DNA from: Ophiura sarsii
Lineage: Eukaryota > Echinodermata > Ophiuroidea > Amphilepidida > Ophiuridae
Direction: 5' to 3'
NCBI GenBank assembly: GCA_035610835.1
Contig: CM069441.1
Location: 106,947,606-107,011,605 of the forward strand
Length of the DNA stretch: 64,000 nucleotides
Shown here piece by piece: positions 1-14,300 of this stretch (positions are counted from its first letter, which is position 1; every line of letters starts with the position of its first letter). The position numbers were made by a program, and so were the translations under genes. The notes beneath the pieces are model-generated. The model was not told where the DNA came from and searched no databases. It saw nothing but the letters and a program-made list of their open reading frames with translations.

Positions 1-757
1 CATCTCTCAAACGTATGGTCAAAATGTGTAGGCCACTTAGAAAATCAAAAATAAATCGCTGTCCTGTTCAATCAACAGACAAATCTGAAATCCTAACAGG
101 CTAAGAAAGAAGGTTTTTACAAGTATTTAGGTCCAATTTCATAATCTTATTACATCTTTCAGTCAAGTCTTTTGGGGTAAAACTGATCACTGTTAATGCA
201 ACTGCATTTGTATCTCAATCTGAAGAAGAAACGGGAGTGTAAAACCAAGTGATGAAATAGTTACTAAAAACGATACGAGATAAAAGAATTACTGCTTATT
301 TTGGAAGTCCAGAATTGGAAAATTGAGTACATTCAATTACATTTGAACGACAGTGATCATATTCATAGAAAATATTATGTGTCAATGTGAAGTCTCAATG
401 TGAATAACATACACAATGTCAAGCGAGGTAATTTTCGTTGGTCTAATTTGCCAGAGAATATGTACACTGTGAAGTGGCTACCCAAAATTAATTGATAATG
501 GAATAACCGTACTACAACAATGCACAATGATAACTTCACTAGGTCACCATAAATATTGACATTAATTCTTTTGATGTCATTTTTGTGATTCACATGCAAC
601 AAGGTCTGTGTACAGACGTCATTTTGACAGATGGCTAATTAATGTTTCCGTTTCATACCAATACCACTAAGGCTTTATTCTTCATCTTTTTATCAGAAAC
701 TGGCCAATAAAGGAATAACAATAATTGTATGCCTTGAGATTGCAAAATTTCGATGCC

Positions 758-759
<2 letters not shown>

Positions 760-788
<29 letters not shown>
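760..788. repeat. Poly(C) run, 29 bases
   Basis: An uninterrupted C tract, one of several long C or G homopolymers in this window. On the minus strand it is poly(G), so a read-through CUX transcript would carry a G tract here. Confidence 0.95.
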
Positions 789-792
<4 letters not shown>

Positions 793-1345
793 GTTCTAGA
801 TTTTCTTGACCAACCTATATCACCCCATCAATGCAATCATTCATTAAATGTATACATCTACATTACAGATAATAATCAATCCTTTTTTATTCATTTAGGA
901 GAGGGGTGGGGGAGGGTTTATTTCAATCGTGAGGTAGTTGCATAGTGCTTGGCAGCCAAGAAAATTGAGTTGAAGGTACACGATAAGTGTAAAAATTCTT
1001 TTTGCCAATTAAATATTGAGCAAGGTATAGGCCTAACTAGGAAGAGAGATTCAGATGATCTTGTCAACACTATCAGTACATTTATACAGTTTCAGATGCT
1101 TTCATGTAGACTGGAAACTAGTGCGACTTCATGATTCTAATAATTCAGTAAAATATATCTAATATAATGAATTATCTGTAAATGCGTGTCCAATGCGTCT
1201 GCTGTGTGGTGCAATGAACAAAAAAAGATAACAAGTAAAATACAATGGTAGATACTTCTAAATACAAAAATTGTGTTTTTGTACTTCTACACATAAAATG
1301 ACTATATAGTTAACATGGGCCAAACATCATCTCCAAGATGAAGGG

Positions 1346-1464
1346 TATTAAGCTGAAGGGTAATCCGTTCGGTGGTTAAAGTCACACAGGTCACGCAGAA
1401 TAAATCTGTGCGCTTTAATCAAATTGCATATTAAGCTGAAGGGTAATCCGTTCGGGTGGTTAAA
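1346..1464. repeat. Direct repeat, two 35-36-bp copies 83 bp apart
   Basis: The word TATTAAGCTGAAGGGTAATC and the following CGTTCG(G)GTGGTTAAA occur at 1346-1380 and 1429-1464, differing by one inserted G. It lies in the presumed CUX 3' region. Function unknown. Confidence 0.85.
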
Positions 1465-1696
1465 AGCAGGCATTGCCGAAAACAAAAGCTATGAATTGTC
1501 ATTAACGTGTACACATACGCAAAATTAAAGACAAATCAGAGCACTTGTTAATAAATGCAATGTCTATCACCAAAATACACAAAGATAAAATGAACCAAGC
1601 GGCAAGTCCACCATGCACAGCAGGGACTAATAACACTAAATTGTCAGTTAGAATACCCTATCTTGGAAAGGATACTACCAAAATCTTGAAGCACAA

Positions 1697-2376
1697 TTAC
1701 GTTTCCAACATCTCATCAGCTTTTGCTTTATCTTGCATATTCTTAAGGAGTTTGAAAGCACCACTCTCATCGAGGCTAGATTTCCTTTTATCCTCGGTGA
1801 CAGTTTTCCTATTTGCCATCGACCCATCCTCATTGATCTCATGGAAAACCACCCTCTCTGTCACCACCGTCTCTCCGCCTTCTTCTATTACCACCACACC
1901 TTCCCCGATCTCCATGGGTTGTGGTGACTCGCTTTTAACAACATTACCATTACTCCTGGCAATCTGCACCGGACTTGTAGTCTTTCTTTTATTCGGACTT
2001 GCCGGTACCCCAACCACAGGTGGCGGAGTTGGCACAGTAACTGTTGTTGTTGTGGTTCCAGTTGCATAAAGTTCTTCCGACTGAACAAGCTGACCGTCGG
2101 GTGTCTGCAACAGCATACTGTTGGCGAGCATCTCATCATTTGATGCATGCGCCCTCTTCAGTCGAGAGCGGTGGTTGTGAAACCAGTTGACGACGGTCGA
2201 GTGTGGAAGCTTGAGAGCTACCGCTAGTTCTTCCACAGTGTTTTGAGCAGGATAGGGCTCCTTGTTGTAAGCAGTCAAAAGGGTGTCTTTCTCCTCTGGT
2301 GTTAGGAGTAGTCGGGGTTTCTTCATTGGTGTCAAGGTTGTTCCCATGTGAGTGTCGACAAAACTCAATCTTTTAG
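1697..2376 (-). CDS. CUX1: CUX exon 15 (residues 1023-1248), homeodomain and C-terminal tail
   Basis: The terminal coding exon. The homeodomain (about residues 1040-1099) runs from [16 protein letters not shown] to [14 protein letters not shown]. Position 50 is His, as in cut-class homeodomains, and W48, N51 and R53 are present. The tail has [15 protein letters not shown], a KRKTTS patch that could be a second nuclear-localisation signal, and a Glu-rich end finishing DEMLET and TAA. The tail is shorter than in vertebrate CUX1 and lacks obvious similarity to the vertebrate Ala/Pro-rich repression regions. Acceptor ACATTTCAG. Confidence 0.97.
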
Positions 2377-5300
2377 CTGAAATGTGGGGGAAAAATCAAA
2401 TTGTAAAGGGATATTAATGAATGCTTATGGACAATGGGTACTTGTAATGCTGCATTCTTGTTTGTATGAGCTATCAGTTACTAATTGCTGCATGAAAAAT
2501 AATTATTTCTTATGCATATAATACATCAGATTTTATATTTATCAATTGTGAAACTAGCTGCAACAATGACCTAATTATTGCTTTTGCTTTTGAAGCAGCA
2601 ATTATATTTATGATGAATACATGTATAAGACTTTTTTCAAGAATAACAAACATTTTCATATCATAATGCCTATACATTTTTTGTAGCTTGTTTATCTGTT
2701 CTCAGAACCCACCCAACATGCTATGCTATGCAAGAAATATCTCATTTATATAAATGCTAAAACTTACGTTTTCTACGTGGCTTGTAACCTTTGACCTTTT
2801 CGATACCATCCTTATCCTGCAGCCACAAGTACATCCTGATGTATGGTTCCCGTCCCTTCATACTCAACTTCAACCACATCTTGGGTTTTGACAACAAATC
2901 ACTGACAGAGCCTTGTGTCAAACCCAACACAGCTTCACCAAAAGACTTCTGCCCGACTCCCTGTTGCTGGAGGACATTCTTAACCTGCCGTGTCAACTCA
3001 AAGGTATCCAGATACTCGATCATTGCAGCTTGCTCATGAACAGGCACAAGTTCTGGCAATGGGTCTGGTGTCTGAGAACGGTACTTTTCTTCGTATAATG
3101 ATGCCTGTTGGGTAGCTTTAGTGATGCTCTCATGGAGGGCTTGCACCGCGCTGATAGCACTGTGTGAATTAGAATCCTCGTCTTCTTCGCTGTGGATTGA
3201 CACTGGAGTGGAGGCAGCTTGAGGTGATGGGGAATGAGCTGCTTGCTGGATGTTGGGAGATGGAGGACAGCTACCACCCTCTGATGGTTCACCAAGAGGC
3301 ATATCTGGGAAGATGTAGTTGGCTGTGCAGAAGAAATAGATGAAAATCCAGTTAAAGGGTAAACGCATGTATGACCGACCAGTGGGCCCAATTTCAACCA
3401 TTGCCACGAGTATGTCCCCCTCATGACTTGATTTAAAAAGGAGAATCAATGCTTTTTGCCCACTTTGATAATAAGCTGTCCCTCTGTGCCTCCTCATTTC
3501 ACAATGGTGTCATGGTGTCTGATTATATTCCACCAATGGCTTGATCAACAAACTAATTTCAAAGAATTAACCATACAGGGTGATTGAGTGACATTTTACA
3601 ACCAATTAAAAACAAAATCTGTTTTTGAAATAACTTCAGGTTCTTATCTTGGCAATGTAAATTTAATTTGGTCACCTGCCTAAAAAAATTTTGTTATGAG
3701 AAATGTAACTGCACTTACAATTCCTGACAATGTCCTTTAGCTTTGCCAGACCATCTGGGTCATCAAGCCACAACTGCATACGTATAAATGGCTCCCTTCC
3801 TTTTACCGTCAATTTCTCCCACCTTTTGGGCTTCGACAAGATGTCGCTGACGCTCCCCTGAGACAATCCGATCACAAAGTCACCAAAAACTCTCTGCGGG
3901 ATGTTGCCACGTGCCAGCTTCTCCCGCACCTGTCTCGCAATGTCCAAAGTGTCCAGGGCCTTGTTCTCGTCATATTGCTGAGAAGTGAGCCCTGGAATAG
4001 ATTTGCGGATCTCGCGTCTGGCAAGTATGGAAGGGGACAACGAGGCTGACGGTGTTGTCCTTCCTGTCATGTTCGGATTCGTTGTTGAGTACTCCTCTTC
4101 TGTTGTTACCACTTCCTTAGTGAGATCTTCTGGTTGCTGTACCTCAACAATCATCTCTGTTGGTGTCTTTGACACCAACGTCATAGTAGTGGTAGGCTCA
4201 GGAGTATGGGTCACCACCATTGCTATTGCGGGCTTTGGGGACACAGGATGATGAACGACACCATTGTCTACTATATGTCTGTGCTCCATTTCTTCTTTAG
4301 CCAAGGCAAGAATATTATTAACGGCTTCCTCCGTGGAAGCTTTGTACATTGGTGATGCGCTGTTGGTTGGTGGTGGTGGAGACAGATCTTTACCTGTAGG
4401 ATACAAATTGAATTAAGATAAATAGGTCTCACTTGACTTCAGGTCTTTTGTCTGTTGTTACTGCTGTTTGCTAACGGGGTGTGAAAATAGTCCCAACCCC
4501 CTTTGGATCCAAACAGACAGCTGTATTGTACATCTCCTCAGGAATTGTGTTAAATCAACAAAAGAGTTGCAGGCAAAAGACAATATTATAAATATGGAAC
4601 AGACATTGACCTGTTATGATGAGGATCATGCTATATATCTAAATGCAATAGATTGTTTCAACTCACGAAAAGCATATTATTTCATACTGCTTGGATCAAA
4701 TCTAATCAAAATCAGGGCCTAGATACAGAAGAGAATTATGACATGATAATGACAAGAACAATGACAAACATAGCTTTGATGATTATGAGATTTCTTTGAT
4801 TAATCACGTCTCACTCGCATATAGTGCTTTAAATTTGCATAAAAAACACTCAAATTCCTAAGTCTGATTCTCGATTAGGTTCAATCCTCCTAAGCCTGAT
4901 CCTCAATTAGGTTCAAGGTCTTTGCTATGAAAATGATAGAAAAAAGCGGTTAAAAGCCTAAGGGACCTCGTAAAACAATCAGAAGACATGTTGCTAATTT
5001 AATGGGCATTTCTCCCTGTACCCTACTTTTTTTAAACACTGCAGTCACATTTTATTGTAGATTTCTCTATGAACTATAAATTAAAGTAAATAATGGTAAG
5101 AAAGCTTTATTTTTCGTTGATTATTTTCTGTATAAGACAATTACTATGGCATAACTCGATAATTAAATTGCTTTCATTTTGATTGAACTCATTTATTATT
5201 CACTTCCTAAGTAAGATTCAATACTTAGTACAAAATAATTTGCAACTCTGAACCAAACTTAACTTATAATACTGTAGTATTAATAATACTGTAGTATTAA

Positions 5301-8300
5301 TAATACTGTAGTATTAATAATACTGTAGTATTATAATACTGTAGTAGTATGCTAAATGCATTATGGATGAGACAAATCAAAACACAAACAAACTATCTCA
5401 CCTTTCTTTTGCGAATTAATCACTTTTAATCTCTCAATATATGAAGGATCCGAAAGAAACTGCACCATCTTAACAAACGGCTCCCTGCCCTTCAGAGTCA
5501 ATTTCTCCCATGGCTTCGGTCTGGACAAAATGTCACTCACAGAGCCTTGGCTAAGTCCCAGCACATGTTCGCCAAAGAGCCTTTGTCCAATGTTTTGCTC
5601 GTTGAGCACCTCTTTGATACGAAACGCCACATTGACCGTATCGATCCATTCGTGGCTCATGGCAAGTTGGTTTAATGTTGCGGCCGCTTTCATTTCAGGG
5701 TGTAGGTGTGCCGGTGGCGGTGTAGGGGATACAGTCTGCATCGCCTGTACGGCAACAGGATGAGACATGCGTAGTTGAGCAGAGTTCAAAGCAGCAGCTG
5801 CGGCAGCCGCCGGACTCTGGAACGTTGATGGGATGACTATGATGGGCTGTATGATCTGCTGACCGGTATCACGGGCCTGCATCGTTGACTGACTGTAAGC
5901 AGCGGCTACTTCTTGTCCAATTAGAGAGGCTATTGCTTGAGCTTGGGATACTTCAGCACTGGCACCAGCACCTGCGAGGAAAGGCAAAATGCATTCTTTT
6001 CACTTGGGTTTGAAATATTCTCGCATCACCACTTTTCAAAAACCACTTAACAAACTTTTCGGGTTTGGCATTTTTTGAACTACCATTGGGCAGGCTAAGT
6101 TTTTGAGGGCACACCATTTTTTGAGATACTGGTCAGTAGTTGACACAACAAATTATCAATGGATCCATGTTTCTTTCTACTTGAGAATATTGCAAACCAA
6201 ACTTGGCTGCCAATAATGTGGCACATTTAACTTTACACATTTTCAAAATTGGCGAGACATACTTTGAAAGCATTTACAACTTGTCAGAACTACCTAATTG
6301 TAAATCCTAGCGGTATAGAGTGAAGATGGCATTGGCTTAGCTCAAAACGGCATTTTTGCACAGAAACAATCTCCACTTTTAGGCTTTCATTTGTTTTCAA
6401 TGCCATGCACACAATATACCACTAAGTGTGTAGTAATTCTATTGAAAACAAGTTGAAATGTCTCCTTATCCAAAAAACATTGAAAAACTGTTGAATAATT
6501 CAACCACTTTCTGTATCCAAAACAATGTCTCAGTGAAAAAGAAACTTTGGGGCTCAACATCGCTAAATTGATTTTGTTATTTGATGTTTCGTAAGTTTGA
6601 AACATTCTAAATGAAATGCCTGCATAATGACAGTGGATAAAAGATGCATTTTGCCCCTTCTTACAGCTATTGGTAACTGTGCTGAGTTGACCCATTGGTG
6701 ACAATCATTTCCTACCGAAGGTGTGCTTGTTTCTGGAATGCAGATGCTGCGATGATTATTTTGTTTAGAATTTGTCATCGAAGTTCTACACCTTGTGAGT
6801 AACCACTTCAATTGTAACATGATACTATTATCCATTACAAAGATGACTCCATAAAATTTGAATATATCATTGTATGCTTATGATAGAAAATTAGACATTT
6901 CACTTTCAATTTAATGCGAGACATTCTATTTAAATGCAGAACTATAGTAATTAGTATGTTTATCGAAAAAGAAGAAAAAAATCAATATTTTCCAACGTCA
7001 AACCAATTATTATTGGCCTTTGTCAGGTTGAAACACTCTTAATAGGAAAGTATTTAAATATAACAAGCTCTGTTATGCAAAAGATGACATTAACACTTTC
7101 CACCCAGCTATTGGTTTTACAGATTTTTCAGAAACCTTTCCCAACTTTCAAGGTCTATCACAATGATTACTGAACCAATACTATGCATGGTTGTACTTAT
7201 TTTAATGCATTTCTCATGGTGATTTCATATATCGTAATTAAAATCAAAAACTTTGACATTTTTGAAACATTTTGTATCATTTTCGAATATTGTCTGCAGA
7301 TGCCTGCCGTGTGGAAAGTGTTAAATATTGAGAAAAGAACCAACAATATGGTATTAGACCAGACCGTGTCTACAATGGATAAGGGTTTGTACTTGTTAAT
7401 ATAAATTAGACCCTGAAGTCAATCCTAATCTGAAATTATACTTCTGCAAAAAAACTCTAACACATATCGTGAGCACATTTAATTCGTAATACCTCTAAAC
7501 ACTATGTGCCCATATAAATTCACTTCAACAGCTATATAGATAGACAAATACATTAAGCAAACAGGCTTCAGGTCTGTATGTAATAAGTCTGCCTGAATTC
7601 AGATCTGGCAGCTATGCTGAAATTGGAGCAAATGAGCCTCAGAATCAGAGCAATCAAATAATGGACAACTGGGAAGGAAATGTGATTATCACTGTCAAAT
7701 ACTGAAGGGATATTTGTGTTATTCAATTCAGAAAGAAAAATATTGCAAACGATCTGTCAAAGTATTTGAGATGTGATTGTTACTAGACTTAGCGGTTATA
7801 TTGTATCAGTTTAAGATTTACTATATGATCTCCAGTAATTAATCAATATTATGATTCGTATCTCTGTTTCTACTGCATCATTGAAAATTGCAAGATATTC
7901 TAGTACTATCTATAACAATAATGCAAAACAAAAAAACCTAAAAAGATTTCTATGTGAAATATGGAATTGTTTCATATATATTTGGAAAGATGGAGGCCCA
8001 TCACTCGACAACTAGTTGATTTAATAGTTTCAAAAATTCTCAGAAGAGAACAATCTGGTGAATAATTTCTATAATATAAAACCTTTTGGAGGCATTTATC
8101 TAAATGTAAGTCACGTCAGTAAAAAGAGCAAGCTAAATGTTGTTGTTTTGCCTAATCAATGTATGTGCCAAACTTACCATTCCTTTCTGAGTTGGTCACC
8201 TTCAGGTTGGTATTCTCCGTCTGTAGCGCTCTGTTCTTCTCCAGGAGTAACATCTCTAGTGATTTGGGGTTGGCCACATCCTTCCCTGATGATGATGATG

Positions 8301-11300
8301 CGCCAGAGTTGAATTCAATTGATTTCAGCACCATGAGTTCTCGTTTGATTTCATCGTAGTCATTTTGGTTGCGTACTTTTTCCTCCTGTGTGAGACAAAT
8401 TTATCAGTGATGGTTTGTTTAATTTAGAAGAACCTTACAACACTGTAAGAGCACGATTGATGGTGTAATGTGACTGTCAAGATTTACACATGCGGCATAC
8501 ACACAGTCAGTACCGTTTAAAATGTACTGACATAAAACTCCTCATATTGATTATTCTTCATACCCTTACATTACACATGTTGTTTAATACAAGTGCATCA
8601 TATACAAAATGTTTCTTACAAAAAAGAAAATTATCTCTCTACCCTCGGTACATTTTATCAGCAAAAGAAGTTATACACATGCATTTGTTATCATCAACAC
8701 TATGAGAGCAATTCAAAACGAGATCCCCTTGACAAAGATCATTGGAAGTTATTTTATACTGTATTTTCCCCAACGAAACAAAAATGTAACTGCTAAAAAA
8801 TATGTACATGAAACTGTTTGCTATATCCCATTCGACACACACATTTGTTAATAACGGTATAATTTTTTTCACATAAAAATCTATAGCTCATTTAAAATCC
8901 TGCAGATATAATTACCAGTTTCTGAAAGGCTGAGTTTTTCTGGTTGAGTTGTTCTTCAAGTTTCTGCAGCTGGCTAGACGTGCTCTCTCTTAATTTAGCA
9001 TTGTTGGCCTGTAACCTCTGGACATCCTCTACTAATTGGGAAATCTATAATACAAAAATTATTGAATTGATAGCGTTATTATACAATAAGAGAAGTAAGC
9101 ATTTTATATTTATAATGATTTGGTGAAAACATGGAAAGATTGGTGTGAATATCAGCACACCCAAATTTGATATATTGCTCTCTGTATTATTTTTGTGAGA
9201 TAGTTGAGGCGGTGAATAGCATTTTAATATAAGTCCTTTGAATTTTGTGTACAAGCCTTCCTGATGTCTACTGAGAACATTGTGTTAGCGCCCTTCCTTG
9301 ATCCTTCTCAAATCATAGGTCTTTTCACACATTTTCGGTGCTCTTTACGAGTCATTGAATTGAGTCGATGAATTTCGACAAAAATCTTGTAAAAACTTTG
9401 AGAGTGCTGATTGCCTACTGATGACCCAATATTTCCTCTTAGACTCATAATCATACATTTGCATTTAATTTACATCCACTTTCACTAAGATTTGTGAAGC
9501 TTCAGCACTCGATAGACATTAGAAATGGTTGAGATTCTACTGATAAATATAAGAAATATATACGTTTAATACTGCAGCAGTGGAAAACCCCACAAGACTG
9601 TCTACCCATGGTGACCTTACCCTGGGTTGTCTAGGTAGGAACTACACACTTTTTGGACTTGGAATATATTTCTAACCCTAACTTTTACAAAAGGAAATAA
9701 ATCAGTTGAAAAAAGGGTCCTAGTGAGAATCAAGCCATGCACCTCTGCATTCCAAATCATGTCTCTCTCAACCATTAGACTAGCGAGGGGTGAACTGGCA
9801 GGACATGATTTTAATCCCTATTAAGCATTAACAAAATAAATCAATAATACTATTATGATCAGCACACACAATATTATGAATAGAGCTGCTATTATGCACA
9901 TGATAGTCCATCATGAGACAGTCATGTGGGTATTTCCATTACTGTCTACTATAATACTAGGAATCATAGTCAAACATTTTAAATTTGGTTTAACTATTTC
10001 AGTGCTAAATAACACCACCCACAAAGATTTCCATTTTTCTGTGAGCCATATTATACATAGACACATACCTCTTTCTCCTTAGCAGACAACTCCACCTCTA
10101 GACTAGACCTGGTTAAGATGTCAATGGCCTGCTCCTGAAAAAGAAAATACACATTCTTAACTTGTAGTAATGAACACAAAAGTTGAAAAGATCTTTTAGT
10201 GGACCATTCATTAGATAGTAGGGCATCCAACAGCAAATCCTGATTTGGCATAATTATGGAATACCTCCCACACCCTATCTTATAATTAGAGAATAAAATA
10301 TAGTTCTATGTTTTGCTATATATACGATGGTCTTATAATGTATAGGCAGTACCATATTTGGAGTCCTGTATTGTCGCCTTATACATGACGACTTAAATGT
10401 GGTATTATAAGGCCATCACATATCGCAAAACAGCTAAGAACTACATTTAATTCTCATTCTTATTTAGTTTATTGGTTATTTTGATCTTTTATCATAAAAT
10501 AACGCAGTTTGTTAGATTTATCGGCTGAAAATCAATCACAAACCAATAAAATTGTCTGCTGACATCCAAAATCACACCCACTATACAGGGTGTATCAGAA
10601 AGAACTGTACCGAGGCAATATGATTTATTACGGTATGAATTCGATTGATATTGTTCAAACCGTTTTCACATTTATCTTGCGCAAACGCCCAGCTTTCATA
10701 AGAATTTTAAATTTTGAAAATCGGACATTTCTGATGGAAAATACAGACTTTCTTGTAAAAATCTGTGAAATTACTAGCCCTACCTGAGATATCCATCTGT
10801 CCATATAGGACAGGGGGTTTTTTTGGTCGCCATATCTCAATTTTTCACATCACTTTGAAATTTGGAGATACATTCTGATTTTTAATCCACAAATAAACCA
10901 GGATTTGTTCTGCTTGAGTGGTTTTAACTTTCTTTTCTTTGGCGGGAGCTTTGAATATTGCTTATGTGGTGTGGGCTACATTGTTTGAAATGTGTAGTGG
11001 TAGTGAGGATTGATTGAAATTGAAAATACGTTTTTCATCGATTTTCGATTATGTCTTGCCACACGAGAACAAAAAGAGATATCTCAATGAAATTAACATA
11101 TAACATAGGAAACATGTTCACCTTTATATTGCAGGTAATTCAATTTAAAACAATAATCATTTTGTATTTTTTATGTATTTTAGAAACACGGTACAGTTCT
11201 TTCTGATACACCCTGTATAAACCAATCAAATTGTCTGCTGACATCCCAAACCACACCCTCTATATAAACCAATCAAATTGTCTGCTGACATCCCAAACCA

Positions 11301-14300
11301 CACCCTCTATATAAACCAATCAAATTGTCTGCTGACATCCCAAACCCCACCCACTATATAAACCAATCAAATTGTCTGCTGACATCCCAAACCACACCCT
11401 CTATATAAACCAATCAAATTGTCTGCTGACATCCCAAACCACACCCTCTATATAAACCAATCAAATTGTCTGCTGACATCCCAAACCACACCCTCTATAT
11501 AAACCAATCAAATTGTCTGCTGACATCCCAAACCACACCCTCTATATAAACCAATCAAATTGTCTGCTGACATCCCAAACCACACCCTCTATATAAACCA
11601 ATCAAATTGTCTGCTGACATCCCAAATCACACCCTCTATATAAACCAATCAAATTGTCTGCTGACATCCCAAACCACACCCTCTATATAAACCAATCAAA
11701 TTGTCTGCTGACATCCCAAACCACACCCTCTATATAAACCAATCAAATTGTCTGCTGACATCCCAAACCACACCCTCTATATAAACCAATCAAATTGTCT
11801 GCTGACATCCCAAACCACACCCTCTATATAAACCAATCAAATTGTCTGCTGACATCCCAAACCACACCCTCTATATAAACCAATCAAATTGTCTGCTGAC
11901 ATCCCAAATCACACCCTCTATATAAACCAATCAAATTGTCTGCTGACATCCCAAACCACACCCTCTATATAAACCAATCAAATTGTCTGCTGACATCCCA
12001 AACCCCACCCACTATATAAACCAATCAAATTGTCTGCTGACATCCCAAACCACACCCTCTATATAAACCAATCAAATTGTCTGCTGACATCCCAAACCAC
12101 ACCCTCTATATAAACCAATCAAATTGTCTGCTGACATCCCAAACCCCACCCACTATATAAAAATACACTTTATTCTGTAAAACCGTAGCGTGTGAATGGT
12201 TCAGTGTGAAGGGTATTACATAACTATTCCCATGATTTAAAATCTCAGACTAAGCAAAGCTTGTGACCTAACATGGCAGGAGAAGGATGTTCTAAAGGGC
12301 TAACATTACCGATTTGTCAAGAGGTAGTCTTCCAAATGGCATTTCTTGAAAGGTATAAACATTTGTAGATAATGGCCTTACCAGCTTGGCGATTTGACCC
12401 TTTTGGGTTGTTGCCAAGTTCCTTATGTATGATCATTTTATACATACAATCACATACATACATTATACAGACATACAAAATCAAACTTGAAGCCATTTCT
12501 GTTGTTGTTAAAAATAACCTTAATAGTTCAATTGGTCTCAGTCCATTACGATATCTTACCACATTTGGAGCCTTCTGCATCTGCTCTGCCTGTTGCAGAG
12601 ACTGTGTAGTCGACTGTAGCTGACCCTTTAGAGTATTCAATTCTTTCTCAGCAGACGACTGTCTCTGATTGGCTCGTTCCAGATCCATCATAAGAATATC
12701 TACCTCGTCAGATCTGGGACGAAAATATTGAACAATTTAGAAGAGAAGTGCTATGTAATCATATTATTCATATAACTATGGATTTTTGTAAAACAATTCA
12801 ATTTCGCGAATTTAAAATTACTGCTATTTAAGGAGGCATTTAATTTCGCGAATCTGGAAATGTTACTGTTACTTTCAATGCAAAATTGTCAGTTTAGCGG
12901 GTATCTTATTTTGCGAAAACCACATCCCTCGCGAAATTAAGTGGTTTTACAGTAGTTACTAAAATGGAGTACTTTTGCCTCCAAGAAATCATCATTCCTG
13001 TTTTAATTAAAGGTTTAACAATAGGGGAAGGTCACTTTATGGTCCAATGGGATCTGTGGCCAGAAATATGAGCATTCCGATTGTTAAAACTGAGTTGGAC
13101 ATGTATCATTAATATTTGATAAGGATTTGTTCCGAGGCAGCTATCTAGGCGACATTGTTAAGAGAATAAACACTATCAGGGCCCTTTAACACATATGATG
13201 AAAGTGTGAACAATACTGCCATCACAATTTCAATTCCATAGGGTATACAATATATTGAATACTACTCACTTAGCTGCTGATCTCTCTTCAAGTTTGGCTT
13301 TCACATCAAACAATTCGGACTGGCTCGTCTCCAAAGCTGCAAAATAAAGGTTGTGAAAGTTACGTTTTTCTAGTGATTCGTAATTTTTTGTTGAATTGTA
13401 ACCTGGAAGTGTTGTGGATGTTGATGGTTGTTCCGCATCATAGATCAAGTCAATTGATGGGTGCATCCTTGGTGTAAGATATCCATGAGTTGAGGTGCAA
13501 AGATTCTTTACAGAAAAAAACTGTGTATTCCTTTAATCCTTTCACAGAAGATGCTAGGTCTATCACATCTTAACTTTATACCAAGAATAAACAATTGATT
13601 TTAGAGATTGATTTCAGTGTGGCCATTATAGTATTCTTGTGTTCACATTCCCAATAAAAACGGTAAGAATTTCTTCGTGTAGAAAGCCAATGGGCATATC
13701 GTGAGCTCAGAAACACAAGGCCTCATCTCCATTTTTTTCAAAAATGAGATTTTGATATCAAAATTTTCAGAAAGAAATTCTCTTTCCAATAACACAGAGC
13801 CTTATCTCCATAACACAACCCCTTTCAAAGTTAAAGCCAGTATCACAAGGCCTCATCTCCATCTCCCCAATGTGTTTACAAATCTTCAATAGTCTTTTTC
13901 TCAAAATGGTCAAAAAGGAGATAAGGCCTTGGGTTTATGAGCCCTCGATATTTATTACACATGCATTGGACATCCCTCTTAACCAGGTGCACATATGGTA
14001 TTATGCAAAAGTGCTCATAAGTTAACAAGCAGGACCACATAATCACTTATTTACCAAATGACTATGGTCCATTTCACTTCTTCTAGACAGTGACGTCACT
14101 TTCCAGGCACATCATTTACACACGCCTATGTTCATTCCGTCTTTCTAAGTGCGTGTGTACACCTCAACGTCGTGAGTAGCCGTGCACCTTTTCAGTGAAT
14201 AACGCAGTGACATTAAGTGAAATAGACTACAAACGTCTGTCTGGACCCTCTTCATAAACCCAGTGCTATCGCCTACCTGATTGCAGTTGCTGTATTTTCT

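Larger units (their letters stand above)
1..1696. other. CUX 3' UTR and downstream region
   Basis: No coding exon recognised on either strand. AATAAA-type signals on the minus strand near 671 and 887 are candidates, but none can be singled out. Contains a 29-base poly(C) run (760-788) and a short direct repeat (1346-1380 and 1429-1464). No CASP-like coiled-coil or transmembrane exon is visible. Confidence 0.5.

Noticed and set aside
1545..2069. 174-codon plus-strand open frame
   Set aside because: Antisense to the homeodomain exon; low-complexity Thr/Val/Pro translation that mirrors the real minus-strand exon.
9855..10251. Short open frames around exon 9
   Set aside because: Only the 66 nt of exon 9 match the CUX family; the flanking frame is intronic.
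11216..12160. Regular direct repeats resembling a CRISPR array
   Set aside because: Units are contiguous and identical with no unique spacers, in a eukaryotic intron; it is a tandem satellite.
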